From NCBI GenBank assembly GCA_013285855.1, contig JABDGW010000037.1, positions 1 through 32,376 on the forward strand: 32,376 bases of DNA, given 5' to 3'. Position 1 is the first letter of the stretch. Each line of letters begins with the position of its first letter. The DNA comes from Bacteroidota bacterium. GTDB lineage: Bacteria > Bacteroidota > Bacteroidia > Chitinophagales > Chitinophagaceae. This document shows positions 8,655-17,191 of this stretch, piece by piece. The translations under genes were made by a program, and so were the position numbers. The notes beneath the pieces were generated by a model. The model worked only from the letters and a program-made list of their open reading frames with translations, searched no databases and had not been told where the DNA came from.

Positions 8655-10235
8655 ATGAAAAATAAATCAATATATATTTCAGTTGCTTTAATTATAATAG
8701 CAGCATCGTGTACAAAAAGTTATCTTAACCGCCCTTCACTTAATGGGCCTACGTTGGATAACTATTATACTAACCAGGAACAGGTGGAAGGAGCAACTGC
8801 TCTTTTATACAACCAGGTTTGGTATAACTGGCTCGATAAAGCTTTCCATTGTATTGGTGAGGTCTATGGCGGTAATATGATTACTTCCGCAGGCGACCCA
8901 AACTACGGAAATAATACCTACGTATATTTCACGGTTCAGGGCACGGATGGACAGGACTTGAATGCATGGCAGGCATTTTATAAAGTTGCCGGTAATGCTA
9001 CTGTATTAATGAATACACTTCAACAAATAAGAAGTGATGCCAATGCTTCATTTATTGATCCGGCTATTGCCGAAGCGCAGTTTATAAGAGGTGTTGCCTA
9101 TTTTTTTATAGCACGTACTTATGGCGATGCACCGATTGTAACAGACCCGGTCGCTTTAGCGAGCTCCGGTAATTTAAATGTTCCAAGATATATTCAAAAA
9201 GATGTATTAAGATTTGCACTAAATGATATGCAGGCCGCTGAAGATGGCTTGCCTGAAGATCCTTACCAGCAGGGAAGAGTTACCAAATATTCTGCTGCAG
9301 GCATGGCTGCAAAAATTTATTTATACATGGGTAATTTAGACAGTGCCGCTATAAAAGCCAATGAAGTTATACAATCCGGTAAGTATAGTTTATATCCTGA
9401 TTATGCAGCGATGTTCACTACGGCAAAAGCCAATAATAACAGTGAATCTTTGTTTGCATTGCAATGGATTGCCGGAGGATATTCTTATGCAAACGATATA
9501 CAGGCTTACGCAGGCCCGGCCAGTCTTTTAAAGCCTGATTTTGGCACAGGATATTCTTCTGTTATTCCAACACTAGATCTTTTAAATGCGTATGATCCGG
9601 GTGATAAAAGAAAAGGATGGTCTGTTATGCAACAAGGTTATACAAATGCAAACTGGAAAAACTCTAATTTTCCCAACGGTTTTACTTATGATACTTCAGT
9701 AGGCGGGGTTGCAGATGATGCTACACATGTAACTACAGGTACAAGATCTAATTCATTAAAATATATTAATGGCCCTGCTGATAATGGTGGTAATAACCCA
9801 GATCCAACAAGTGCATTTGGCGATGCATTGAATGTTTATATTTTACGGTATGCTGACGTTTTGCTTATTTATGCAGAAGGCGTTTTAGGTGATAATGCTT
9901 CTACAACTGATGCAGGTGCTTTAAATGCTTTTAATCTTGTACATACGCGTGCAGGTTTACCGCCCGTTACCAGTCTTACAAAAGATATGATATTGCATGA
10001 GCGCAGGGTTGAGTTTGCATTTGAAGGGGATTACTGGTATGATATTCAAAGGCAGGGCTTTGTTAAAGCGCAGCAAATTATAAATTCACAGGAAAGAGGT
10101 ACATTGAATGGAAATGGCACTATTAGCAGTGTACATGCAAACTTTGCGTCAGAAAGCCAGCTTTATTTGCCTATACCTTCTGATGAAGTGGTTGCAGACC
10201 CGGAATTAGCAAAACCTGCTGTTCCTTATTATTAA
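8655..10235 (+). CDS. SusD/RagB-family nutrient-binding lipoprotein
   Basis: A 526-residue surface lipoprotein that forms the lid of the SusC channel. The lipobox 'AASC' puts the lipidated cysteine at residue 19, followed by 'TKSYLNRPSLNGPT', the usual start of a mature SusD. The helical TPR-like core has 'EAQFIRGVAYFFIARTYGDAPIV' (about 145-165), a very typical SusD segment. The C-terminal part has 'LRYADVLLIYAEG' and 'ILHERRVEFAFEGDYWYDIQRQG' (about 449-471), also family hallmarks. It ends with 'LYLPIPSDEVVADPEL'. The 18-base gap to susC and the paired order are the standard SusCD arrangement. Specificity for mannan oligosaccharides is inferred from the operon. Confidence 0.97.
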   Translation: MKNKSIYISVALIIIAASCTKSYLNRPSLNGPTLDNYYTNQEQVEGATALLYNQVWYNWLDKAFHCIGEVYGGNMITSAGDPNYGNNTYVYFTVQGTDGQDLNAWQAFYKVAGNATVLMNTLQQIRSDANASFIDPAIAEAQFIRGVAYFFIARTYGDAPIVTDPVALASSGNLNVPRYIQKDVLRFALNDMQAAEDGLPEDPYQQGRVTKYSAAGMAAKIYLYMGNLDSAAIKANEVIQSGKYSLYPDYAAMFTTAKANNNSESLFALQWIAGGYSYANDIQAYAGPASLLKPDFGTGYSSVIPTLDLLNAYDPGDKRKGWSVMQQGYTNANWKNSNFPNGFTYDTSVGGVADDATHVTTGTRSNSLKYINGPADNGGNNPDPTSAFGDALNVYILRYADVLLIYAEGVLGDNASTTDAGALNAFNLVHTRAGLPPVTSLTKDMILHERRVEFAFEGDYWYDIQRQGFVKAQQIINSQERGTLNGNGTISSVHANFASESQLYLPIPSDEVVADPELAKPAVPYY

Positions 10236-10274
10236 TAAATTAGAAACGATTGTTTAAACTATAACAATATTAAT

Positions 10275-11291
10275 ATGAGAATAAGAGTGATGACACTGCT
10301 TTTAATAGCCAGTACAATTGCAGTAACATCCTGCAAAAAAGATGTAGATGTTAATCCTTCAATAAATGCAATTGACCCGGGAAGCGGTGCTGGTAATGCT
10401 TTGATTACAGTAACCGGCAGTGGCTTACGAAATATACAATCTGCAGTATTGGATTTAGGCAATGTACCGATTGCGCTCAATCAAAACTTTAATACTGATA
10501 ATGCTATTCTTTTTCGTGTGCCGGTTGATGCCAATGTAGGCCCGCAGCATATTGTGTTTACAAATAACGGAGGTTATCAATATAGTGTTGCTTTTACTGT
10601 ATTGGCCGTTCCTTCAATTACCTCAGCAATTCCATTGGAGTGGCAAGCAGGCAGCCAGATAACGCTGATTGGTAATTATCTTGAATCGGCCTATCATGTT
10701 GAAATAGCCGGAACAACTGACACGGCTACAATTATATCTGCTACTGCAAAACAACTTGTATTGCAAATGCCGGCTTCAACCGTAAACTCTGCAAAACTTG
10801 TAGTATATAATAATGCCGGTTCAACAACAACAGATATAGTGTTTGTAAATATGGATAATCAGTTGAAATTTTTTACAGAAGATTTTGGCAGCGGCATGCA
10901 AAACTGGAGTTGGTGCACAGCCGTTAATTCCACAGATTTTGCAGTATCCGGAACAACATCATTAAAAGCATCTTATTCTGACGGCGGCTGGCAGGGTTTA
11001 AGTTTTCATTATGATAACCCTATAGCTGGAAGCGATTATTCATACCTGGCCTTTTGGATAAAAGGCGGAGCGAATGATCAGAAAGTTGATGTTTCAGCAG
11101 ATGCAGTTATTAGCGGTTCTCCGCAAAAAACAGTAATTACAGTGCCTGCTAATGTATGGACGTATTTTAAAATACCGGTGGTTGGCAATTTTGATGGCTC
11201 TACTTTTCAAAGATTAAATTTTCAAATGGAAGGTCCATCGGGTGCTGCTGAAACAATTTATTTTGATGATGTGCTTTTTGTAAAACCATAA
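10275..11291 (+). CDS. TIG/IPT-domain surface lipoprotein, probable glycan-binding protein
   Basis: A 338-residue predicted lipoprotein (lipobox 'VTSC', lipidated Cys20, then KKDVDVNP). Two TIG/IPT immunoglobulin-like units follow, about 28-110 ('INAIDPGSGAGNALITVTGSGLRNI') and 112-192 ('ITSAIPLEWQAGSQITLIGNYL'). Residues about 198-338 form a jelly-roll-like domain starting 'FFTEDFGSGMQNWSW' and ending 'AETIYFDDVLFVKP', a pattern like carbohydrate-binding beta-sandwiches. Position 3 in the operon, right after susD, is where surface glycan-binding proteins (SusE/SGBP type) are found. There is no enzyme motif. Binding of mannan is inferred from its position; the sequence alone does not show the ligand. 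It resembles its downstream neighbour in architecture, which suggests an old duplication. Confidence 0.82.
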   Translation: MRIRVMTLLLIASTIAVTSCKKDVDVNPSINAIDPGSGAGNALITVTGSGLRNIQSAVLDLGNVPIALNQNFNTDNAILFRVPVDANVGPQHIVFTNNGGYQYSVAFTVLAVPSITSAIPLEWQAGSQITLIGNYLESAYHVEIAGTTDTATIISATAKQLVLQMPASTVNSAKLVVYNNAGSTTTDIVFVNMDNQLKFFTEDFGSGMQNWSWCTAVNSTDFAVSGTTSLKASYSDGGWQGLSFHYDNPIAGSDYSYLAFWIKGGANDQKVDVSADAVISGSPQKTVITVPANVWTYFKIPVVGNFDGSTFQRLNFQMEGPSGAAETIYFDDVLFVKP

Positions 11292-11319
11292 CCGCTTATT
11301 CAATATCAATACAAATTAT

Positions 11320-12600
11320 ATGTACAAAAATTTTAAATACCTTCTTTTTATTTGTTTGCCTGTAATATTTGTCGCTTTGCAAACAAGTTGTAAAAAAGAA
11401 GATAAATATCCCGCACAAACGCTTCCCAATATTATTACGGTAAATCCAACAAGTGCCATACCTGGTTCTCCTGTTGATATAAAAGGAGCAAACCTGAAAG
11501 CTGTAACAGCAGTAAGGTTTGGAACAGTTGAAGCAGTGTTTGACACGCCTTCAGATACTTCTATTACTGCAATCGTTCCGGATAGTTTGCCTGCGGGTGA
11601 TTTATATGTGCAGGTTTATATTGGTGATGGCGTTGCTTATGCTGCACAAAAATTTACAATAATCGCAGCGCCTAAAATTCCAACCATTGCTTCTGTAAAT
11701 CCAGGAACAGCTTTTCCAGGGGATGTTATTACTATTAAAGGCATAAATTTTTCCGCTGTAAGTTCTGTTACATTTGGCAGTACACCTGCTGTTTATACCA
11801 TCACAGATTCAACAAAACTAAATGTTACCGTGCCTGATGTAAGCAGCGCTAACCAGTTAATAACTGTTTCAGCGCCTACCGGTTCTGATACAGTTTCTTT
11901 TACTGTTGATCTTTCCCCTGTTATTACTTCAATAGCTCCTTCAGCTGCACATCCAGGAGATTTAATTACGGTTACTGGTGTGCGATTTACCGGTGCTACA
12001 TCTGTTCAGTTAGGTTCAACAGATGTAACATTCACATTAGTTAGCGATACACAATTAACGTTTACAGTACCTACTAGTGCTTCATCAGGAGCTATTAGTA
12101 TTACTACACCTAATGGCACAGGTACAAGCAGTACTTCTCTATCCATATTACAGTCAGGTCTTGCGCTTCCAATTTATGATGATGCAGTTACCACCAACTG
12201 GACAAGTACAGGCTGGATAGGCGGCGGCTGGGGTGGCACAGCAAATTATGCCAATACTTCGCCTGTTGAATCCGGGTCAAATTCAGTTGAAATTGATTAT
12301 GTAGGAGGATATGGTTCGCCAATGCAGCTTGGCGGTGCAAGTGTTGCAATAGGTTCATATACTTCATTTAAAATTTCTATTTATGGTGCACCTGGCTCAG
12401 GCGGCAAACAAATTAATTTAGGCATAAATCAACAAGATAAATATACAATAACTGTAGTTGAAGGACAGTGGACGGACTATCAAATTTCGCTTTCTGATCT
12501 TGGTCTTACATCATCAACCCCGTTAACTGACATTTGGTTGAAAGAATATAGCAACACCGGGGGATTTACAGTGTATGTAGATAACATGGGTTTAAATTAA
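11320..12600 (+). CDS. Three-TIG surface lipoprotein, second probable glycan-binding protein
   Basis: A 426-residue predicted lipoprotein (lipobox 'QTSC', Cys24, then KKEDKYP). It has three TIG/IPT repeats at about 37-118, 121-198 and 199-280. Each opens with the same pattern: 'NPTSAIPGSPVDIKGANL', 'NPGTAFPGDVITIKGINF' and 'APSAAHPGDLITVTGVRF'. A C-terminal beta-rich domain (about 285-426) contains many Gly, Trp and Tyr ('WIGGGWGGTANY') and ends 'FTVYVDNMGLN', matching the end of the preceding protein's domain. The TIG stalk probably holds the C-terminal carbohydrate-binding domain away from the surface. It is the last gene before a 140-bp gap with regulatory-looking repeats. No catalytic residues are visible; the ligand is inferred to be mannan. 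Confidence 0.82.
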   Translation: MYKNFKYLLFICLPVIFVALQTSCKKEDKYPAQTLPNIITVNPTSAIPGSPVDIKGANLKAVTAVRFGTVEAVFDTPSDTSITAIVPDSLPAGDLYVQVYIGDGVAYAAQKFTIIAAPKIPTIASVNPGTAFPGDVITIKGINFSAVSSVTFGSTPAVYTITDSTKLNVTVPDVSSANQLITVSAPTGSDTVSFTVDLSPVITSIAPSAAHPGDLITVTGVRFTGATSVQLGSTDVTFTLVSDTQLTFTVPTSASSGAISITTPNGTGTSSTSLSILQSGLALPIYDDAVTTNWTSTGWIGGGWGGTANYANTSPVESGSNSVEIDYVGGYGSPMQLGGASVAIGSYTSFKISIYGAPGSGGKQINLGINQQDKYTITVVEGQWTDYQISLSDLGLTSSTPLTDIWLKEYSNTGGFTVYVDNMGLN

Positions 12601-12623
12601 AACTTATCAACAAAAATTGTTTA

Positions 12624-12653
12624 TCACCATATGTATGTGAATAAATATGGTGA
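12624..12653. promoter_or_regulatory. Perfect inverted repeat TCACCATAT-N12-ATATGGTGA
   Basis: Two exact 9-base arms (12624-12632 and 12645-12653) lie 23 bp after the TIG gene stop and upstream of the GH26 promoter. A related repeat with the same TCACCA/TGGTGA core lies before the GH130 gene. It could be a weak terminator hairpin, but no T-run follows, and the recurrence favours a protein-binding site. Confidence 0.5.
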
Positions 12654-12668
12654 ATAGATAAAAAAGTA

Positions 12669-12678
12669 TTACATGTAA
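12669..12678. promoter_or_regulatory. Palindrome TTACATGTAA upstream of GH26
   Basis: A perfect 10-bp palindrome 15 bp after the TCACCATAT repeat and 14 bp before the -7 element. The same bases recur as two half-sites before the GH130 gene at 15932-15951. Taken together they suggest a shared operator. Confidence 0.4.
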
Positions 12679-12692
12679 AAAAATCACGCGGG

Positions 12693-12700
12693 TAACTTTG
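12693..12700 (+). promoter_or_regulatory. -7 element (TAACTTTG) for the GH26 transcription unit
   Basis: An exact match to TAnnTTTG, 59 bases before the GH26 ATG at 12760. No clear -33 TTG lies at the usual distance, and the palindrome TTACATGTAA occupies that region, which would fit an activator-dependent promoter. A GCAAT-tg-ATTGC repeat (12706-12717) lies near the expected transcription start. Confidence 0.4.
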
Positions 12701-12759
12701 TTAACGCAATTGATTGCACAATAAGTTTTGCATTTTCTCAATTGCACACAAAAACCTGC

Positions 12760-13887
12760 ATGAAAAAAACTGTTTTATTAAGTGCACTGAGTGTATTATT
12801 CATAACAATCAATTCAGCTGCACAAAACAGTTTACCGTGTGATAAACAGGCAACACCAGAAACCATCAATCTGTATAATAATTTAAAAAAGAGTTTAGAT
12901 AAAGGTGTGATGCTCGGCCACCAGGATGACCTTGCTTATGGCGTAAACTGGAAATATGAAGATGGCAGAAGCGATATAAAAGATGTAACCGGGGATTATC
13001 CCGCCGTTATGGGTTTTGAGTTAGGAAGGCTTGAATTAGATCATGCGGTTAATTTAGACAGCGTGCCTTTTGATAAGATGCGCCTGTTTATAAAAGATGC
13101 GTATCAACATGGAAGTGTTATCACTATTAGCTGGCATTTAAATAATCCGTTAACCGGACAAACAGCATGGGACCCATCGCCAAAAGAAACTGTTGCATCT
13201 ATTTTGCCTGGCGGTGAAAAGAATGCTTTATATAATAGCTGGCTTGATAAAGTGGCCGCATTTTTTTTAAGTTTAAAAGGCAACAATGGCGAATATATTC
13301 CTATAATTTTTCGCCCATTTCACGAACTGAATGGAAGTTGGTTTTGGTGGGGCGGAAAAAATTGTACGCCGGATGAAATCAAACAATTGTATCAATACAC
13401 AGAAAAATATTTACGCGATACAAAAGGTGTTCATAATTTATTGTATGCTTTCAATACTGATGTATTTCATACAGCAGATGAATATTTGGAAAGATTTCCG
13501 GGCGATGATTTTACTGATGTACTTGGCTTTGATACTTACCAGCGTAATGGTAATGAGCAATTCATGCAAAGCGCAAATAATATGCTTGCAACGTTAGACA
13601 GTATTGCTTTTGCACATAATAAAATTCCTGCGCTTACAGAATTTGGTTATGGGAGTTTGCCAGATAGCACATGGTGGACAAATGTTTTGTTGCCTGTTTT
13701 AAAAACGCATACAACTGCTTATGCATTGGCGTGGCGCAATGCAGGCAAAAAGAAGGATGGCAGCACAGAGTTTTATATGCCATATAAAGGCCAGGCTTCT
13801 GAAAAAGATTTTATTGCTTTTTGTAACGATGAAAAAATATTGCTGCAGAAAGATGCGGCTAAAGAAAAATTATATCAGAAGCATTAA
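12760..13887 (+). CDS. GH26 beta-mannanase, probably mannobiose-forming
   Basis: A 375-residue secreted glycoside hydrolase family 26 enzyme that hydrolyses beta-1,4-mannan. The signal peptide is about 1-22 ('INSAAQ'). The clan GH-A (beta/alpha)8 barrel shows 'MLGHQDDLAYGVNW' near the N-terminus, the acid/base glutamate in 'RPFHELNGSWFWWG' (E189 from this start) and the nucleophile in 'ALTEFGYG' (E294). The His before the acid/base is typical of GH26. It resembles the short single-domain GH26 mannanases of Bacteroides fragilis, which release mannobiose; that matches the mannobiose epimerase downstream. The frame extends to a TTG at 12742, but the ATG at 12760 begins the charged n-region of the signal peptide. 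There is no T9SS tail and no lipobox, so it is periplasmic or released. Confidence 0.95.
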   Translation: MKKTVLLSALSVLFITINSAAQNSLPCDKQATPETINLYNNLKKSLDKGVMLGHQDDLAYGVNWKYEDGRSDIKDVTGDYPAVMGFELGRLELDHAVNLDSVPFDKMRLFIKDAYQHGSVITISWHLNNPLTGQTAWDPSPKETVASILPGGEKNALYNSWLDKVAAFFLSLKGNNGEYIPIIFRPFHELNGSWFWWGGKNCTPDEIKQLYQYTEKYLRDTKGVHNLLYAFNTDVFHTADEYLERFPGDDFTDVLGFDTYQRNGNEQFMQSANNMLATLDSIAFAHNKIPALTEFGYGSLPDSTWWTNVLLPVLKTHTTAYALAWRNAGKKKDGSTEFYMPYKGQASEKDFIAFCNDEKILLQKDAAKEKLYQKH

Positions 13888-13917
13888 AGATTTTCTTATT
13901 TTAACTTAGAACAAGCA

Positions 13918-13945
13918 GAAGCCTGTAGTTTCTACTACGGGCTTT
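13918..13945 (+). terminator. Stem-loop after GH26
   Basis: AAGCCTGTAG (13919-13928) pairs with CTACGGGCTT (13935-13944) through ten pairs including one G-U, with a six-base loop. A short 'TTTACATT' follows. It lies 31 bp after the GH26 stop and 51 bp before the symporter gene. It may be a weak terminator or a stability hairpin that lowers downstream expression. Confidence 0.5.
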
Positions 13946-13995
13946 ACATTAAATCAATGCGACTTAAATAAGTTGTACTAAGATATTTTTACTAA

Positions 13996-15831
13996 ATGAA
14001 ACTACATTTTATTGACTTTGCCATTATTGCTTTGTACCTGCTTGCAATGCTTTGCATCGGTTGGTTTTTGCGTAAGAAAGCAAGCGCCAATAAAGAAAGT
14101 TATTTGCTGGGCGGAAAAACATTACCGTGGTATTTATTGGGCTTAAGCGATGCTGCTGATATGTTTGATATAAGCGGCACTATGTGGATGGTTTCACTGT
14201 GCCTTGTTTATGGAATGAAAAGCATCTGGATTCCCTGGCTGTGGCCTGTTTTTAACCAGGTTTTTAATATGATGTTTTTGGCAAAATGGTTGCGCCGTTC
14301 AAATGCAAGCACAGGCGCTGAATGGCTTGCAACACGTTTTGGTTTAAAGGGCAGAGGCGTAAAAGGTTCGCATACAGTTATAGTTGCTTTTGCCTTAATT
14401 GGCTGCCTTGGTTTTATGGCGTATGCTTTTATTGGCCTTGGTAAATTCATTGAAATATTTATTCCATGGAGTATAGTGCAGCCTTATATTCCATTTCATA
14501 TTGCGCCGGAATATGTGGCCCATTTTTACGGAATAATTTTTACGCTCTTCGCTGTATTTTATTCAGTGCTTGGCGGCATGCATAGTATTGTTTTAGGCGA
14601 TCTGATCAAATACATCATCATGACGATTGGCTGCATTGCTGTTGCAGTAATTGCTATTCAGCATTTGCATGGTGATGCTTCCAGGTTAAATGTGCCGGCG
14701 GGTTGGGGCAATCCTTTTTTCGGATGGCATTTAAATTTAGACTGGACAAAATACATAGCTGCAGCCAATCAAAAAATTGCTGATGACGGTTATGATCTTT
14801 TTGGTTTCTTTTTTATGATGATGTTGTTCAAAGGCGTATTCGCTGCACTTGCCGGTCCGGCACCAAATTATGATATGCAGAAAATTCTTTCATCACGCTC
14901 ACCAAAAGAAGCTTCAAAAATGACCGGGTTTGTTTCAATCATTTTATTACCGATACGTTATGCAATGGTTATCGGCTTAACTGTTTTGGGCCTCCTTTAT
15001 TTCAAACAATTAAATTTAGATAACGGCAGTGGCGGTGTTGATTTTGAACGTGTGCTGCCTGGCGCTATCAACGATTTTTTACCCGTTGGCATTTTAGGTC
15101 TTGTACTTACTGGTTTGTTTGGTGCTTTTATGGGAACTTTTTCAGGAACCTTAAATGCAGCACAGGCTTACATAGTAAATGATATTTATTTAAAGTATGT
15201 AAATCCAAATGCATCCAACAAAAAAATAATGACGATGAATTATTTGTGGGGTGTGATTGTTGTTGCAATTGGTGTTACGCTTGGCTTTTTTACAAAAGAT
15301 GTAAACAGCATTTTGCAATGGATTGTTTCAGGTTTATACGGCGGTTACATTGCCGCAAATGTTTTAAAATGGTATTGGTGGCGCTTTAATGCAAATGGGT
15401 TTTTTTGGGGAATGTTTACAGGCACTGCCGGTGCTTTAATATTCTCTCATTTTTTTTCAGGCATACAATTTTTATATTATTTCCCTGTATTGTTTTTAAT
15501 ATCATTGGCGGGATGTTTTATCGGAACTTTTACAGCACCTGCCACTGAAACAGAAACATTAATAAGCTTTTATAAAACAGTAAGGCCGTGGGGTTTTTGG
15601 AAACCAATTCATCAAATGGTAATTGCAGAAGACGCATCGTTCATACCCAATAAAAGATTTAAGCTGGACATGTTTAACGTGGTAATAGGAATAATTGCAC
15701 AATGCTGCCTTACTATATTGCCAATGTATGTTGTGTTGTGGATGAAGCTTCCTTTATTAGTAACCGTTTTAATTCTTATAATAATCATCTTCATACTTAA
15801 AAAAACCTGGTGGAATAAATTGGAAGATTAA
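13996..15831 (+). CDS. Sodium:solute symporter (SSS family), probable mannobiose importer
   Basis: A 611-residue inner-membrane protein of the SSS/SLC5-like family with about 13-14 membrane spans. The first is at about 5-25, followed by 'KESYLLGGKTLPWYLLGLSDAADMFDISG' (residues about 34-62), the family's N-terminal signature. Other landmarks are 'VFYSVLGGMHSIVLGDLIKYIIM' near 190-212 and 'GTFSGTLNAAQAYIVNDIY' near 380-400, where Na+-binding Ser/Thr residues sit in this family. The C-terminus is a short basic tail. It lies between GH26 and GH130, the same place a symporter occupies in the Bacteroides fragilis mannan cluster. It most likely takes mannobiose across the inner membrane with Na+. 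The substrate is inferred; the family is certain. Confidence 0.92.
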   Translation: MKLHFIDFAIIALYLLAMLCIGWFLRKKASANKESYLLGGKTLPWYLLGLSDAADMFDISGTMWMVSLCLVYGMKSIWIPWLWPVFNQVFNMMFLAKWLRRSNASTGAEWLATRFGLKGRGVKGSHTVIVAFALIGCLGFMAYAFIGLGKFIEIFIPWSIVQPYIPFHIAPEYVAHFYGIIFTLFAVFYSVLGGMHSIVLGDLIKYIIMTIGCIAVAVIAIQHLHGDASRLNVPAGWGNPFFGWHLNLDWTKYIAAANQKIADDGYDLFGFFFMMMLFKGVFAALAGPAPNYDMQKILSSRSPKEASKMTGFVSIILLPIRYAMVIGLTVLGLLYFKQLNLDNGSGGVDFERVLPGAINDFLPVGILGLVLTGLFGAFMGTFSGTLNAAQAYIVNDIYLKYVNPNASNKKIMTMNYLWGVIVVAIGVTLGFFTKDVNSILQWIVSGLYGGYIAANVLKWYWWRFNANGFFWGMFTGTAGALIFSHFFSGIQFLYYFPVLFLISLAGCFIGTFTAPATETETLISFYKTVRPWGFWKPIHQMVIAEDASFIPNKRFKLDMFNVVIGIIAQCCLTILPMYVVLWMKLPLLVTVLILIIIIFILKKTWWNKLED

Positions 15832-15877
15832 AAGCAAGAAATTTTATGAAATGAGCCATGCAATTTTTGCGCAATAA

Positions 15878-15897
15878 TCACCAAAACTTTATGGTGA
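15878..15897. promoter_or_regulatory. Inverted repeat TCACCA-N8-TGGTGA upstream of GH130
   Basis: Perfect 6-base arms at 15878-15883 and 15892-15897 repeat the core of the TCACCATAT/ATATGGTGA element found before GH26. It lies 80 bp before the GH130 start. A neighbouring TTGCGCAA palindrome is at 15867-15874. Confidence 0.45.
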
Positions 15898-15931
15898 AAC
15901 GACAGTTCACGAACGCCATAAAAAATAAAAA

Positions 15932-15951
15932 ACATGTAAGTAATTACATGT
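15932..15951. promoter_or_regulatory. Inverted repeat ACATGTAA-GTAA-TTACATGT upstream of GH130
   Basis: Perfect 8-base arms with a 4-base centre, 25 bp before the GH130 ATG. It contains both halves of the TTACATGTAA palindrome found before GH26. It follows a TCACCA repeat in the same order as in the GH26 upstream region. Operator candidate; a hairpin role is also possible. Confidence 0.5.
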
Positions 15952-15976
15952 GACAAATAAAAAATGATATGAACAC

Positions 15977-17191
15977 ATGAAAAAAAATTTTTATCAGCGT
16001 TTAGAACAACTGGAAAAAAATCATGCAAAATTAATTGCATTGAAAAATGAGCCTTTAAATGAAAGCAACGGCGTATATAACCGTTATCGCCTTCCTGTTC
16101 TTACTGCTGAACATACACCTTTATTCTGGCGTTATGATTTTAATGCAGACGCAAATCCTTTTTTAATGGAACGCTTTGGTATTAATGCCGTTTTAAATGC
16201 CGGCGCTATTAAATGGAATGATAAATATTTATTGATAGCGCGTGTTGAAGGTGCTGATCGCAAATCTTTTTTTGCAATTGCTGAAAGCGATAATGGAATT
16301 GATCATTTTGAATTTCGTGATTATCCTGTTGTAATTCCTGAAACCGATGAGCCTGATACAAATGTGTATGACATGCGTCTTATACAACATGAAGACGGTT
16401 GGATATATGGTTTGTTTTGCACAGAAAGAAGAGACTTTTCTGCACCTGCAGGCGATCAAAGTGCAGCCATTGCACAATGCGGCATTGTACGTACAAAAGA
16501 TATGATTGATTGGGAGCGCCTTCCTGATTTGAAAACAAAATCACCCCAACAAAGAAATGTTGTATTGCATCCTGAATTTGTAAATGGCAAATATGCTTTT
16601 TATACAAGGCCGCAGGATAATTTTATAGAAGCTGGTAAAGGCGGCGGTATTGGTCTTGGCTTGTCAGATAAAATAGTGGGAGCAATGGTAGATGAAGAAA
16701 TAATTATTGAGCCGAAAGTATATCATACAATAAATGAATTAAAAAACGGGCAAGGCCCTGCACCTCTTAAAACACAATACGGCTGGTTGCATCTTGCACA
16801 TGGCGTACGAAATACTGCAGCGGGCCTGCGCTATGTGCTGTACCTGTTTATGACAGATTTAAATGACCTTTCAAAAATAATTTATAAGCCCGCAGGTTAT
16901 TTTATTGCACCGGAAGGAGAAGAAAGAGTGGGCGATGTATCCAACGTTGTTTTTAGTAATGGATGGATTGCGGATGATGATGGAAAAGTGTTTATCTATT
17001 ATGCTTCATCTGATACAAGAGTGCATGTTGCAGTTAGTTCAATTGAACAATTGCTGGATTATGTAATGAACACACCTGAAGATGGATTGCGTTCTGCTGC
17101 ATCAGTAGAAACATTAATGTTACTTATCGATAAAAATAAATCATACTTAAAAGATCATAATCCCCAACCCGTAAAAAATGTTACCCGCTGA
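15977..17191 (+). CDS. GH130 4-O-beta-D-mannosyl-D-glucose phosphorylase
   Basis: A 404-residue cytoplasmic phosphorylase (no signal peptide) that converts Man-beta-1,4-Glc and phosphate to mannose 1-phosphate and glucose. The five-bladed propeller starts around residue 45 with '[28 protein letters not shown]', where most GH130_1 enzymes have the same block. The proposed catalytic aspartate is D132 in 'TNVYDMRL', equivalent to the Asp near position 131 of the Bacteroides fragilis enzyme. Phosphate-binding basic residues are expected in '[10 protein letters not shown]' (88-97), 'RNVVLHPEF' and 'YTRPQ'. The long N-terminal helix (about 1-25) is typical of the mannosylglucose-specific subgroup. 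It overlaps the epimerase gene by 14 bp, so the two consecutive pathway steps are translationally coupled. The upstream gap carries two palindromic motifs. Mannobiose-specific GH130_2 activity is less likely, given the epimerase. Confidence 0.93.
   Translation: MKKNFYQRLEQLEKNHAKLIALKNEPLNESNGVYNRYRLPVLTAEHTPLFWRYDFNADANPFLMERFGINAVLNAGAIKWNDKYLLIARVEGADRKSFFAIAESDNGIDHFEFRDYPVVIPETDEPDTNVYDMRLIQHEDGWIYGLFCTERRDFSAPAGDQSAAIAQCGIVRTKDMIDWERLPDLKTKSPQQRNVVLHPEFVNGKYAFYTRPQDNFIEAGKGGGIGLGLSDKIVGAMVDEEIIIEPKVYHTINELKNGQGPAPLKTQYGWLHLAHGVRNTAAGLRYVLYLFMTDLNDLSKIIYKPAGYFIAPEGEERVGDVSNVVFSNGWIADDDGKVFIYYASSDTRVHVAVSSIEQLLDYVMNTPEDGLRSAASVETLMLLIDKNKSYLKDHNPQPVKNVTR

Noticed and set aside
12742..12759. 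TTG start giving six extra residues to the GH26 protein
   Set aside because: The ATG at 12760 begins a normal signal peptide (MKKT...); the extra residues would precede it without purpose.
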